Positions 54,651 through 64,000 of a stretch of DNA of 64,000 bases are shown piece after piece. The notes beneath the pieces were generated by a model, which was not told the DNA's origin, made no database searches, and saw only the letters and a program-made list of their open reading frames with translations. A program made the position numbers and the translations under genes. Within the stretch, counting starts at the first letter, position 1. Every line of letters starts with the position of its first letter. This stretch comes from Gambelia wislizenii (Eukaryota > Chordata > Lepidosauria > Squamata > Crotaphytidae): contig JAUMIR010000001.1 in NCBI GenBank assembly GCA_030847615.1, positions 377,314,687-377,378,686 on the forward strand, given 5' to 3'.

Positions 54651-55830
54651 TGAGATGACTAAGACATCCATGGAAACCCTGCAGCAGGATAAAGCAATAG
54701 ATTTCTTGAAGGGAATCTGAAGTTGCTTGGCAAAGAGACTGATGACTATCCTGCAAAAGAAGAGGAAACCTTTATGCTTGAACACTGGTGTCAACAGCAA
54801 AGAATCTCTTCCACTATCCCATTGTTTATACTTGAATGCTTTTACCATACACTGCTGCAGCAGCATAGAACCTTAATCACTGTAATCCATCTTTTCCATG
54901 CTAGAAGCCATAAGGGGCCAAAATTCCATGTTAGAGCTCATACATTGGATTCTGAAGATCACAGGTTCAGGTTGAACATCTCTAGTTAAAAGAATCTCAA
55001 GTAGTAAGGCTGTGAAGAACCTGTACCTGAGACCTTTGAGAAATCTGCTGCCAGTAGTGTACAGCTGGATAGGCAACCTGCTTCCCTCCAGATGCTTTGG
55101 ATCCATAATCCTCCAGTTTAAATGGCCAACACGGATGATGAAATTTGTAGGCAAAAACACTTGGAGAGTACCAATTTGTCAAACCCGGTGCAGAGAGTAC
55201 AGGGGTGGATGAACCAGTGATTTGTCAGAGTATAAAGAACATAACTTTAGACCAAGGCTACATGGATATGAAAAGAAAGCTTGAAATAATCTATGTATGT
55301 ATGTATGTATGATGTATGTGTGTGTGTGTGTGTGTGTGTACATATATATATACATATATATATTAGACACAAGCCTGATACTTTGTTTTGTTGTGGTTTT
55401 TCCACAGTGGGTGAATAAAAGCCATAAACTCAGAACCTTCAGTGGGTCTGGTGTACAAAACAATCAGAACTGGATATTGCCTTCAAATCAAATCAAACAT
55501 AGCTGGAGTGTTTACCAACATATCTGCAAGAAATCTCTTAAAAATAAGGTACCTATCTGCCAGAAGATTGTTCTTTATTTTTCTTTCTTTGAAATTGTCA
55601 CGAAGCCTTAACTCCAGATAAGAGAACTATAATGAAATAAAGGAAACATTGTTTAGCTGTCAAAATGAATTTGATGTGTGACATGTATAGGAAAGAAAAA
55701 AATAACACAAGATTGGCTAATGAATTCCAGAAATTTATGTGACATGGGGAAAATCCTGCTTTTGAAAAAAACACCAGAGTTAGCCTTTGAGGTTTGATAG
55801 AAATCACTATTTCATTTGTTTGTTTTCCTC
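54651..55830. other. No gene recognised
   Basis: Mixed AT-rich DNA. A (TATG)n/(GT)n/(AT)n compound microsatellite lies at about 55292-55362. Confidence 0.5.
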
Positions 55831-56078
55831 ATCCATACATGGAAGGCAGAGGCTGGTGGCTATTGATCAGAATTACATGCTTCCTGCCAGAGAGAAGAAG
55901 GAGAGCAGCTTCTGGACAGCCATTTTCACTGGGGAGATTGAAATTTTTAAAAAACTGTTGGGAGAGGCTGCTTGTTGCTGAATTTCAGTGACCAAACAAA
56001 AATACAGCATACCTAAAAGTACAGCTTAGCATTCTCAGCATTACCTAAGAGTTCTTAGATTACCTAAAAGCTCTCACC

Positions 56079-57056
56079 ATGGACACTGAGGGGACTGCGG
56101 CAGTCACCTGCAACACTTGTGTGATGTTTGTCTTCTTGTCTACAGACACAGAGAACTTCACATGCACCAAGTGCAAGCTGGTTCCCCTCTTGGAGAAAAA
56201 AGTCCAGCAGCTGGAGACACGGGTAGCTACACTTCAACAGATTCATGAGCAAGAGGTTTTCCTGCACAGGACAGAACAAACAGTCTTGGACGGGACCGCA
56301 CAGAGGAAGTGGCTGCGGAGGAGAGGGTCACTTCACAGACACAGGATGTAGACAGCTGGAGGAATGTCACACACAGAACAAGAAAATCCAGGGATTCTTC
56401 CAGCAGCTTGCAGCTACAGAATCGATTCGAAGCCCTTTCCCTTATCAAGGACAATGAGGAAGAACAGCATGGACAGACTTCAGGGGTAGAGCAGGGGACC
56501 TTGAGAGGACCACCGCAAGGAACAGCAGCTGCGAAGCCTCAGCGGAGGCGTGTGGTGGTGCTGGGGGGACTCCTTGCTGTGGGGTACAGAAGCAGTGATT
56601 TGTGGGCCTCACAAGATGTCTCAGGAGGTGTGTTGTTTCCCTGGAGCAAATATCCATGATGTGACGGAGAGGCTGACAAGACTCGTCAAGCCTACGGATC
56701 ATTACCCCTTCCTTTTGGTCCATGTGGGAACCAATGATACTGCAAGGCACAGCTTTCCCAAGATCAGAAGAGATTATGAGGCCCTGGGGAGGAAGCTGAA
56801 ATAAATGGATGCACAGGTTGTTATCTCATCTCTTCTGCCAGTTGAAGGGCATGGTCCAGGAAGGGAGAAGAAAATAGCCAATGTAAACAACTGGCTCCGT
56901 AGATGATATCGCCGAGAACAATTTGGATTCTTGGATCATGGGCTGCGCTTCCATGAGGGGGGACTTCTGGCAAGAGATGGGGTGCATCTTATGACAGTTG
57001 GAAGAAACATTTTTGCCAACAGTCTCAAGAATTTGATCAGGAGGGCTTTAAACTGA
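56079..57056 (+). pseudogene. CR1 ORF1 with esterase (SGNH) domain, frameshifted
   Basis: Starts MDTEGTAAVTCNTCVMFVFL; a cysteine motif (CNTC, CTKCK) and a coiled coil (LLEKKVQQLETRVATLQQ) follow. After frame changes near 56320 and 56570, the SGNH/GDSL-type esterase segment appears: GDSLLWGTEAVI, HVGTNDTARHS, and later LDHGLRFHEGGLLARDGVHL with the catalytic DGVH. A stop near 56802 and a TGA within WLRR further break it. The catalytic serine (GDS), Asn (GTND) and Asp/His (DGVH) are all visible. CR1 ORF1 proteins bind RNA and carry this esterase, so identity is secure. ORF2 starts five bases after the ORF1 stop. Confidence 0.85.
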
Positions 57057-57061
57057 GTCAA

Positions 57062-59968
57062 ATGGGGGAGGGAGACAGTATTCTGGAAGGCAAAAGGGCT
57101 GGAGAAAATAGTCAAACTGTCATAGAGGGAACAAGGCAAACAGTGCAAGGACCCAACAGTGGGAGGCAAAAAAATTTGCACAGGCAGCAAGTAAAGGGAA
57201 CACATGGTCTTAGATGTCTCTACACTAATGTACAGAGCATGGGAAATAAGCAAGATGAATTTGAACTCCTAGCACTACAAAACAAATATGATATAATAGG
57301 CATTACTGAAACCGGGTGGGATGAGTCTCATGATTGGAATGTAGGAATAGAGGGGTATAATCTTTATAGGAGAAACAGGCCAAACAGGAAAGGAGGAGGA
57401 ATAGCGTTATATGTCAGGGATATTTACACCAGTGAAGGGATCCATGACATCAATACTGGAAGCCAGGTGGAGAGCATCTGGATAAAAATTAAAGGGGAGG
57501 GAAACGACAGGGATGTTATTGTGGGACTCTACTACAGACCCCCAAGTCAGATGGAGGAACTGGATGATGCCTTTCTAGAACAGATGAACACACATGAAGA
57601 AAGGAGAGATGTAGTAGTAATGGGTGACTTCAACTATCCTGATATTTGCTGGAAATCTAACTCAACCAAAACTTCAAGCTCTAGCAAATTCCTTACTTGC
57701 CTGGAAGACAATTTCATGGTCCAAAGGGTGGAAGAGGCAACAAGGGGGTCAGCTATTTTAGATCTCATCCTATCCAACAGAGATGAGGTGGTTAATGGGG
57801 TGCAAGTGGTGGGATCCTTAGGTGAGAGTGATCAGGTTCTCCTGGAGTTTGTTATACAATGGAAAGGAGAAGCCAGGCATAGTCAGACACACATTCTTGA
57901 CTTTAGGAGAGCTGATTTCAATAAACTCAGGGAAATACTTCGGGTGATCCCATGGTCAGGAATACTAAAAGAGACCTCAAGACGGATGGGACTTTCTGAA
58001 AAGGGAGATACTGAAAGCACAATTTCAAACAGTACCATTGAGGAAGAAAAATGGGAGGTGTCTCAAAAAACCAGGATGGATGACTAAAGAACTTTCAACG
58101 GAGCTAAGTTTTAAATGGAACATGTATAGGAAATGGAAAAAGGGGGAAATCACCAAAGAAGAATTCAAACAGATAGCGAACACGTGTAGGAGTAAAGTCA
58201 GAAAAGCTAAAGTGCAGAATGAGCTCAGGCTTGCTAGGGAGGTTAAGAACAATAAAAAGGGTTTTTTGGGGTGTGTCCGCAGCAAAAGGAGGAAGAAGGA
58301 AATGATAGGGCCACTACGTGGAGAAGATGGCAAAATGCTAACAGGGGACAGAGAAAAGGCAGAATTACTCAACACCTTCTTTGCCTCAGTGTTTTCAGAA
58401 AAGGAAAAGGGGGAGCAACCTGAGGATAATGGAACAGAGGACACAATAGGGGAAATCCAGCTCAGAATAAGCAAAGAGGTAGTACAGGAATACCTTCTTA
58501 ATCTAAATGAATTTAAATCTCCAGGACCAGATGAACTACATTCAAGAGTATTAAAAGAGCTGGTAAATGTGATCTCAGAGCCATTGGCAATAATCTTTGG
58601 GAACTCTTGGAGAACAGGAGAAGTCCCAGCAGACTGGAGGAGGGCAAGCATTGTCCCCATCTTCAAAAAGGGGGAAAAAGAGGATCCCAACAATTATCGT
58701 CCAGTTAGTCTGACATCAATACCAGGGAAGATTCTAGAACAGATCGTTAAACAGAGAGCCTGTGAACATTTAGAAGGCAATGCCATAATCACAAAAAGTC
58801 AACATGGGTTTCAGACAAACAAGTCATACCAGACTAATCTGATCTCTTTTTTTTGATAAAGTTACCAGCTTGATAGATGAAGGGAACACTGTGGACATCA
58901 CATACCTTGATTCCAGTAAGGCCTTTGACAAGGTTCCCCATGACATTCTTGCAAACAAGCTTGTAAAATGTGGGCTAGACAAGTTAACTGTTCAATGGAT
59001 TTGTAAATGGTTGACTGGCCGAACCCAAAGGGTGCTCAGCAGTGGCTCCTCTTTGTCTTGGAAAGATGTGACCAGTGGGGTGCCACAGGGTTCTGTCCTG
59101 GGCCCAGTGCTATTCAACATCTTTATCAATGACTTGGATGATGGAATTAGGGGCATACTTATCAAATTTGCAGATGACACCAAATTAGGAGGAGTAGCTA
59201 ATACCCTAGAGGACAGGATCAAAATTCAGAATGACCTGGATAGAGTGGAGAGCTGGGCCAAAGCTAACAAAATGAAATTCAATATGGAGAAATGTAAGGT
59301 ACTGCACTTAGGGTGGAAAAATGAATGCATAGATATAGGATGGGAGAGACCTGGCTGAACAAACTACGTGCGAAAGGGATCTAGGAGTCCTAGTAGACCA
59401 CAAGTTAAACATGAGCCAACAGTGTGATGTGGCAGCTAAAAAGGCCAATGCAATTTTGGGCTGTATCAATAGAAGTATAGTGTCTAGATCAAGGGAAGTC
59501 ATAGTGCCGCTCTATTCTGCCTTGGTCAGACCTCACCTAGAATACTGTGTCCAGTTCTGGGCACCACAATTCAAAAAGGATATTGACAAATTGGAGCATG
59601 TCCAGAGAAGGGCAACTAAAATTGTGAAAGGTCTGGAAACAATGCCTTATGAGGAGAGACTTAGGGAGCTGGGTATGTTTAGCCTGGAAAAAAGATGGTT
59701 AAAAGGTGATATGATAGCCCTGTTTAAGTATCTGAAGGGATGTCAGGCTGAGGATGGAGCAGGCTTGTTTTCTGCTGCTCCAGAGACTGGAACATGGAGC
59801 AATGGATGCAAGCTCCAGGAACAGAGATTCCACCTCAACATTAGGAGGAACTTTTTGACAGTAAGAACTGTTCGGCAGTGGAACACACTCCCTCGGAGCG
59901 TGGTGGGGTCTCCTTCCTTGGAGGTCTTTAAACAGAGGCTGGATGGCCATCTGTTGGGGATGCTTTGA
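57062..59968 (+). pseudogene. CR1 ORF2 (endonuclease and reverse transcriptase), frameshifted
   Basis: The APE-type endonuclease spans residues about 50-270 of the first frame: LRCLYTNVQSMGNKQDEFE, GITETGWDESHDW, DVIVGLYYRPPSQ, GDFNYPDICW, SILDLILSNRD, and GESDQVLLEF. In the last motif the catalytic His is Gln (SDQ; SDH in copy 2). RT runs in a second frame from 58038 (SPGPDELHSRVLKEL, NNYRPVSLTSIPGKILEQ), a third from 58870 (KAFDKVPHDIL, GVPQGSVLGPVLFN, FADDTKLGG) and a fourth from 59411 ([16 protein letters not shown]). Compared with copy 2, there is a 5-base deletion near 57975, one extra T at 58850-58856 and one missing A near 59322. The element is inactive. Confidence 0.9.
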
Positions 59969-60056
59969 TCAAGATTTCCTGCGTGGCAGGGGGTTGGACT
60001 GGATGGCCCTCATGGTCTCTTCCAACTCTACAATTCTATGATTCTATGAATAGTAC

Positions 60057-60700
60057 CAAATAATATTTGACATTTTTGTTAACCTTAAAAAACACTATAC
60101 AGTAATTTTAATCTTTTACTAAAGGAAATATTAACAGATTAATACATAGATAATATATAAATGCACAAAGTATATATCCTTTCTTAGCAAAGACTGTGTA
60201 TGTGGAAAAGAATGATAAAATACAACCAGTGTTATCATTTTATCATTGTATCCATGCCTTTTAGTTAAATAAATGGAAACGCTGGAAAAATGACTGTTTT
60301 AGACTATTGGTCCAAGAATACTCCAGCTAGCATGGTCACTGCTAGGAGATTCTGGGAGCTATGATTCAAAAAAGTAACTCTTCCAAACTCTGAAAGGGAT
60401 TACAAACCTGAAGCCCGTCTTGCCAAGCCAGAAGCAGTGAGATAACTAAGTGGGAAGTTACTCGTAGCCACTGAATGCTAGCTGTCTGGGTTGCCTTGGT
60501 TGAGTGAAGAAGAGACTTTTAACAAGTGTGTGCTATACTTACTGGATTAAAGCAGGGCAGTGCAGCCAGTCTCAGCTCCAGGGCAGTTACCAAGTGACTC
60601 GCTGGTTACCAATTGGGTCAAGGCCACCGCTGTTGACATCACCAGAGCTACCATCCTCCTCAATCCTGTAGAGAAGGCCCTTCAGGGAGGAAGACTGGGA
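60057..60700. other. Spacer between two CR1 copies
   Basis: Holds a MITE fragment at about 60298-60400 (ACTCCAGCTAGCATGGTCAC, GATTCTGGGAGCTATGATTC). The 60-codon ORF at 60560-60742 is not recognised; it runs into CR1 sequence at its end, so it is likely a fortuitous frame. Confidence 0.5.
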
Positions 60701-63462
60701 GGACTGAAACCTGGTGGGACGAGTCTCATGATTGGAATGTAGGAATAGAGGGGTATAACCTTTATAGGAGAAACAGGCCAAACAGGAAAGGAGGAGGAAT
60801 AGCATTATATGTCAGGGATATTTACACCAGTGAAGTGATCCATGACATCAATACTGGAAGCCAGGTGGAGAGCATCTGGATAAAAATTAAAGGGGAGGGA
60901 AACAACAGGGATGTTATTGTGGGACTCTACTACAGACCCCCAAATCAGACGGAGGAATTGGATGTTGCCTTTCTAGAACAGATGAACATACATGCAGAAA
61001 GGAGAGATGTAGTAGTGATGGGTGACTTCAACTATCCTGATATTTGCTGGCAATCTATCTCAGCCAAAACTACAAGGTCTAGCAAATTCCTTACATGCCT
61101 GGAAGACAATTTCATGGTCCAAAAGGTGGAAGAGGCAACAAGGGGGTCAGCTATTTTAGATCTGATCCTAACCAACAGAGACGACCTTGTTAATGGGGTG
61201 CAAGTGGTGGGATCCTTAGGTGAGAGTGATCATGTTCTCCTGGAGTTTGTTATACAATGGAAAGGAGAAGCCAGGCATAGTCAGACACGCATTCTTGACT
61301 TTAGGAGAGCTGATTTCAATAAACTCAGGGAAATACTGGGGATGATCCCATGGTCAAGAATACTAAAAGGGAAGGGACCTCAAGACGGATGGGACTTTCT
61401 CAAAAGGGAGATACTGAAGGCACAATTTCAAACAGTACCATTGAGGAAGAAAAATGGGAGGTGTCTCAAGAAACCAGGATGGATGACTAAAGAACTTTCA
61501 ATGGAGCTAAGTTTTAAACGGAACATGTATAGGAAATGGAAAGGGGGGGAAATCACCAAAGAAGAATTCAAACAGATAGCGAACACGTGTAGGAGTAAAG
61601 TCAGAAAAGCTAAAGCGCAGAATGAGCTCAGGCTTGCTAGGGAGGTTAAGAACAATACAAAGGGTTTTTTGGGGTATGTCCGCAGCAAAAGGAGGAAGAA
61701 GGAAATGATAGGGCCGCTACGTGGAGAAGATGGCAAAATGCTAACAGGGGACAGAGAAAAGGCAGAATTACTCAACACCTTCTTTGCCTCAGTGTTTTCA
61801 GAAAAGGAAAAGGAGGACCAACCTGAGGAGAATGGAACAGAGGACACAATAGGGGAAATCCAGCTCAAAATAAGTAAAGAGGTAGTACAGGAATACCTTC
61901 TTAATCTAAATGAATTTAAATCTCCAGGACCAGATGAACTACATTCAAGAGTATTAAAAGAGCTGGCAAATATAATCTCAGAGCCATTGGCAATAATATT
62001 TGAGAACTCCTGGAGAACAGGAGAAGTCCCAGCAGACTGGAGGAGGGCAAACGTTGTTCCCATCTTCAAAAAGGGGAAAAAAGAGGATCCCAACAACTAT
62101 CGTCCAGTTAGTCTGACATCAATACCAGGGAAGATTCTAGAACAGATCATTAAACAGAGAGTCTGTGAACATTTAGAAGGCAATGCCATAATCACAAAAA
62201 GTCAGCATGGGTTTCAGAGAAACAAGTCATGCCAGACTAATCTGATCTCTTTTTTTGATAAAGTTACCAGCTTGGTAGATGAAGGGAATGCTGTGGACAT
62301 TGCATACCTTGATTTCAGTAAGGCCTTTGACAAGGTTCCCCATGACATTCTTGCAAACAAGCTTGTAGAATGTGGGCTAGACAAGTTAACTGTTCAATGG
62401 ATTTGTAATTGGTTGACCGGCCGAACCCAAAGGGTGCTCAGCAGTGGCTTCTCTTCGTCTTGGAAAGATGTGACCAGTGGGGTGCCACAGGGTTCTGTCC
62501 TGGGCCCAGTGCTATTCAACATCTTTATCAATGACTTAGATGAGGGAATTAGGGGCATACTTATCAAATTTGCAGATGACACCAAATTGGGAGGAGTAGC
62601 TAATACCCTAGAGGACAGGATCAAAATTCAGAATGACCTGGATAGACTGGAGAGCTGGGCCAAAGCTAACAAAATGAAATTCAATACGGAGAAATGTAAA
62701 GTACTGCATTTAGGGCGGAAAAATGAAATGCATAAATATAGGATGGGAGAGACCTGGCTGAATGAGACTACGTGCGAAAGGGATCTAGGAGTCCTAGTAG
62801 ACCACAAGTTGAACATGAGCCAACAGTGTGATGCGGCAGCTAAAAAGGCCAATGCAATTTTGGGCTGTATCAATAGAAGTATAGTGTCTAGATCAAGGGA
62901 AGTAATAGTGCCACTCTATTCTGCCTTGGTCAGACCTCACTTAGAATACTGTGTCCAGTTCTGGGCACCACAATTCAGAAAGGATATTGACAAATTGGAG
63001 CGTGTCCAGAGAAGGGCAACTAAAATGGTGAAAGGTCTGGAAACAATGCCTTATGAGGAGAGACTTAGGGAGCTGGGTATGTTTAGCCTGGAAAAAAGAC
63101 GGTTTAGAGGTGATATGATAGCCCTGTTTAAGTATTTGAAGGGATGTCACGCTGAGGATGGAGCAGGCTTGTTTTCTGCTGCTCCAGAGACTGGAACACG
63201 GAGCAATGGGTGCAAGCTCCAGGAACAGAGATTCCACCTCAACATTAGGAGGAACTTTTTGACAGTAAGAGCTGTTCGGCAGTGGAACGCACTCCCTCGG
63301 AGCGTGGTGGGGTCTCCTTCCTTGGAGGTCTTTAAACAGAGGCTGGATGGCCATCTGTCGGGGATGCTTTGATTGTGATTTCCTGCGTGGCAGGGGGGTT
63401 GGACTGGATGGCCCTCGTGGTCTCTTCCAACTCTGCAATTCTATGATTCTATGATTCTAAGA
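60701..63462 (+). mobile_element. CR1 LINE, 5'-truncated, copy 2
   Basis: CR1 homology begins at about 60703 inside the endonuclease (the GITETGWDES region) and runs to the 3' end with octamers at 63439-63459. It lacks ORF1 and the start of ORF2. It aligns closely with copy 1 and has no frameshift. Confidence 0.92.
60709..63375 (+). CDS. CR1 ORF2 remnant: endonuclease (partial) and intact reverse transcriptase
   Basis: An uninterrupted frame of about 888 codons. The nominal start at 60835 is GTG and lies inside the domain, so no native start exists. In residues counted from 60835: IVGLYYRPPNQ about 28-38, GDFNYPDICW about 62-71, GESDHVLLEF about 127-136 (endonuclease); SPGPDELHSRVLKEL about 362, NNYRPVSLTSIPGKILEQ about 420, AYLDFSKAFDKVPHDIL about 490, GVPQGSVLGPVLFNIFINDL about 548, FADDTKLGG about 578 (the RT catalytic box), [16 protein letters not shown] about 697. 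All key RT residues are kept. The EN N-terminus (the conserved Asn) is lost with the truncation, so it is dead on arrival as a mobile element, although young. Confidence 0.85.
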
Positions 63463-63554
63463 TGGTGGAGAGAAAGGTGCCCTGCTGCATGGTGCCAAGC
63501 CACCATTGGACTGTCTTGTCTATTGGACTGACTCAGCTGAGGAGTGGTAGTATC
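63463..63554. other. Spacer between CR1 copies 2 and 3
   Basis: About 90 bases of non-CR1 sequence. Confidence 0.5.
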
Positions 63555-64000
63555 TTAATCAATACTTGGATGAGGGAATGGAGGGCATGCTTATCAAGTT
63601 TGCAAATGATACCAAATTAGGAGGGGTAGCTAATACCCCAGAGGACAGGATCAGAATTCAAAATGACCTTAACAGATTAGAAAGCTGGGCCAAAACTAAC
63701 AAAATGAATGTCAACAGGGAGAAATGTAGGATACTACACTTGGGCAGTAAAAATGAAAAGCACAGATATAGGATGGGTGACACCTGGCTTGATGGCAGTA
63801 CATGCGAAAGGGATCTAGGAGTCTTAGTGGACCACAAACTGAACATAAGTCAGCAGTATGATGCGGCAGCTTAAAAAGCCAATGCAATTTTAGGCTGCAT
63901 CAATAGGAGTATAGTGTCTAGATCAAGGGAAGTAATAGTGCCACTCTATTCTGCTTTGGTGAGACCTTACCTGGAATACTGTATCCAGTTCTGGGCATCA
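63555..64000 (+). mobile_element. CR1 LINE, 5'-truncated, copy 3, continues beyond window
   Basis: Homology starts in the RT palm: DEGMEGMLIKFANDTKLGGV (FAND in place of FADD), then [40 protein letters not shown] stop falls at AAA in place of AAKKANAI (about 63872). It is more diverged from copies 1 and 2 than those are from each other, so older or from another subfamily. The end of the element lies outside. Confidence 0.88.

Larger units (their letters stand above)
55830..60056 (+). mobile_element. CR1 LINE, near full length, copy 1
   Basis: Order: probable 5' region, ORF1 (56079-57056), ORF2 (57062-59968) and a 3' end with GGTTGGACTGGATGGCCCTC and the tandem octamer ATTCTATGATTCTATG (60033-60048). 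The 5' boundary is uncertain. Several frameshifts inactivate both ORFs. Confidence 0.85.

Noticed and set aside
58025..58693. 222-codon minus-strand ORF, and a matching one at 61428-62096
   Set aside because: Both are mirror frames of the CR1 RT region and repeat with it; no independent evidence for a gene.
60560..60742. Host exon (QLPSDSLVTNWVKATAVDITRA frame)
   Set aside because: No splice acceptor or donor was convincing and the frame reads on into CR1; left as unassigned.
1..64000. CRISPR arrays, bacterial operons or ribosome binding sites
   Set aside because: The sequence is vertebrate nuclear DNA with SINEs and LINEs; the tandem repeats are microsatellites and a minisatellite, not spaced direct repeats.

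Overview
The window is repeat-rich vertebrate nuclear DNA, most likely from a squamate reptile (a lizard). No complete host protein-coding gene is visible. The evidence for a squamate is the mixture of repeat families: many tRNA-derived SINEs whose tails resemble Bov-B 3' ends (Sauria-type), SINEs with a 5S rRNA-derived head, CR1 LINEs ending in the ATTCTATG octamer, L2-like LINE 3' ends followed by (ATT)n, Penelope-like elements with a GIY-YIG endonuclease, and a Ty1/copia fragment. The species cannot be fixed from the sequence alone.

Layout. 1-4.9 kb: fold-back MITEs and an LINE 3' end. 4.97-6.44 kb: a TA-flanked Tigger/pogo-type element split by a 5'-truncated non-LTR retrotransposon with a 12-bp target-site duplication. 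8.4-9.7 kb: two SINEs and an L2-like 3' end. 10.15-10.85 kb: an element with short terminal inverted repeats holding a minisatellite and a long hairpin. 12.7-16.3 kb: a short L1 insertion, SINEs, an inverted duplication and a Penelope-like element that has itself been interrupted. 16.9-18.1 kb: a repeat-poor block that could be conserved non-coding DNA. 18-31 kb: low gene content, with a candidate solo LTR and several MITEs. 31.9-36 kb: SINEs and two larger TIR elements, one inserted in a SINE and containing two short exon-like segments. 37-44.6 kb: an L2-like LINE, two hairpins, a second Penelope-like copy, a Harbinger-type MITE with TAA duplication, SINEs and CR1 ends. 45.1-45.7 kb: an acylphosphatase retropseudogene, the only host-gene-derived sequence recognised. 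49.6-51.4 kb: a degraded Ty1/copia element whose primer-binding site matches the anticodon arm of initiator tRNA-Met. 51.6-54.65 kb: a Harbinger-type MITE split by about 2.75 kb carrying a three-exon Myb/SANT-like gene on the minus strand, with splice sites kept but two nonsense codons. 55.8-64 kb: three CR1 copies in the same orientation; the first is near full length but frameshifted, the second is 5'-truncated with an uninterrupted endonuclease/RT frame, the third runs off the window.

None of the genes form a host pathway. The coding sequences belong to mobile elements or retrocopies. The biology to be read here is the order of insertions (several clear nestings with target-site duplications) and the possible function of the few repeat-poor blocks. 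All family names come from recognising motifs by eye; no database search was possible.
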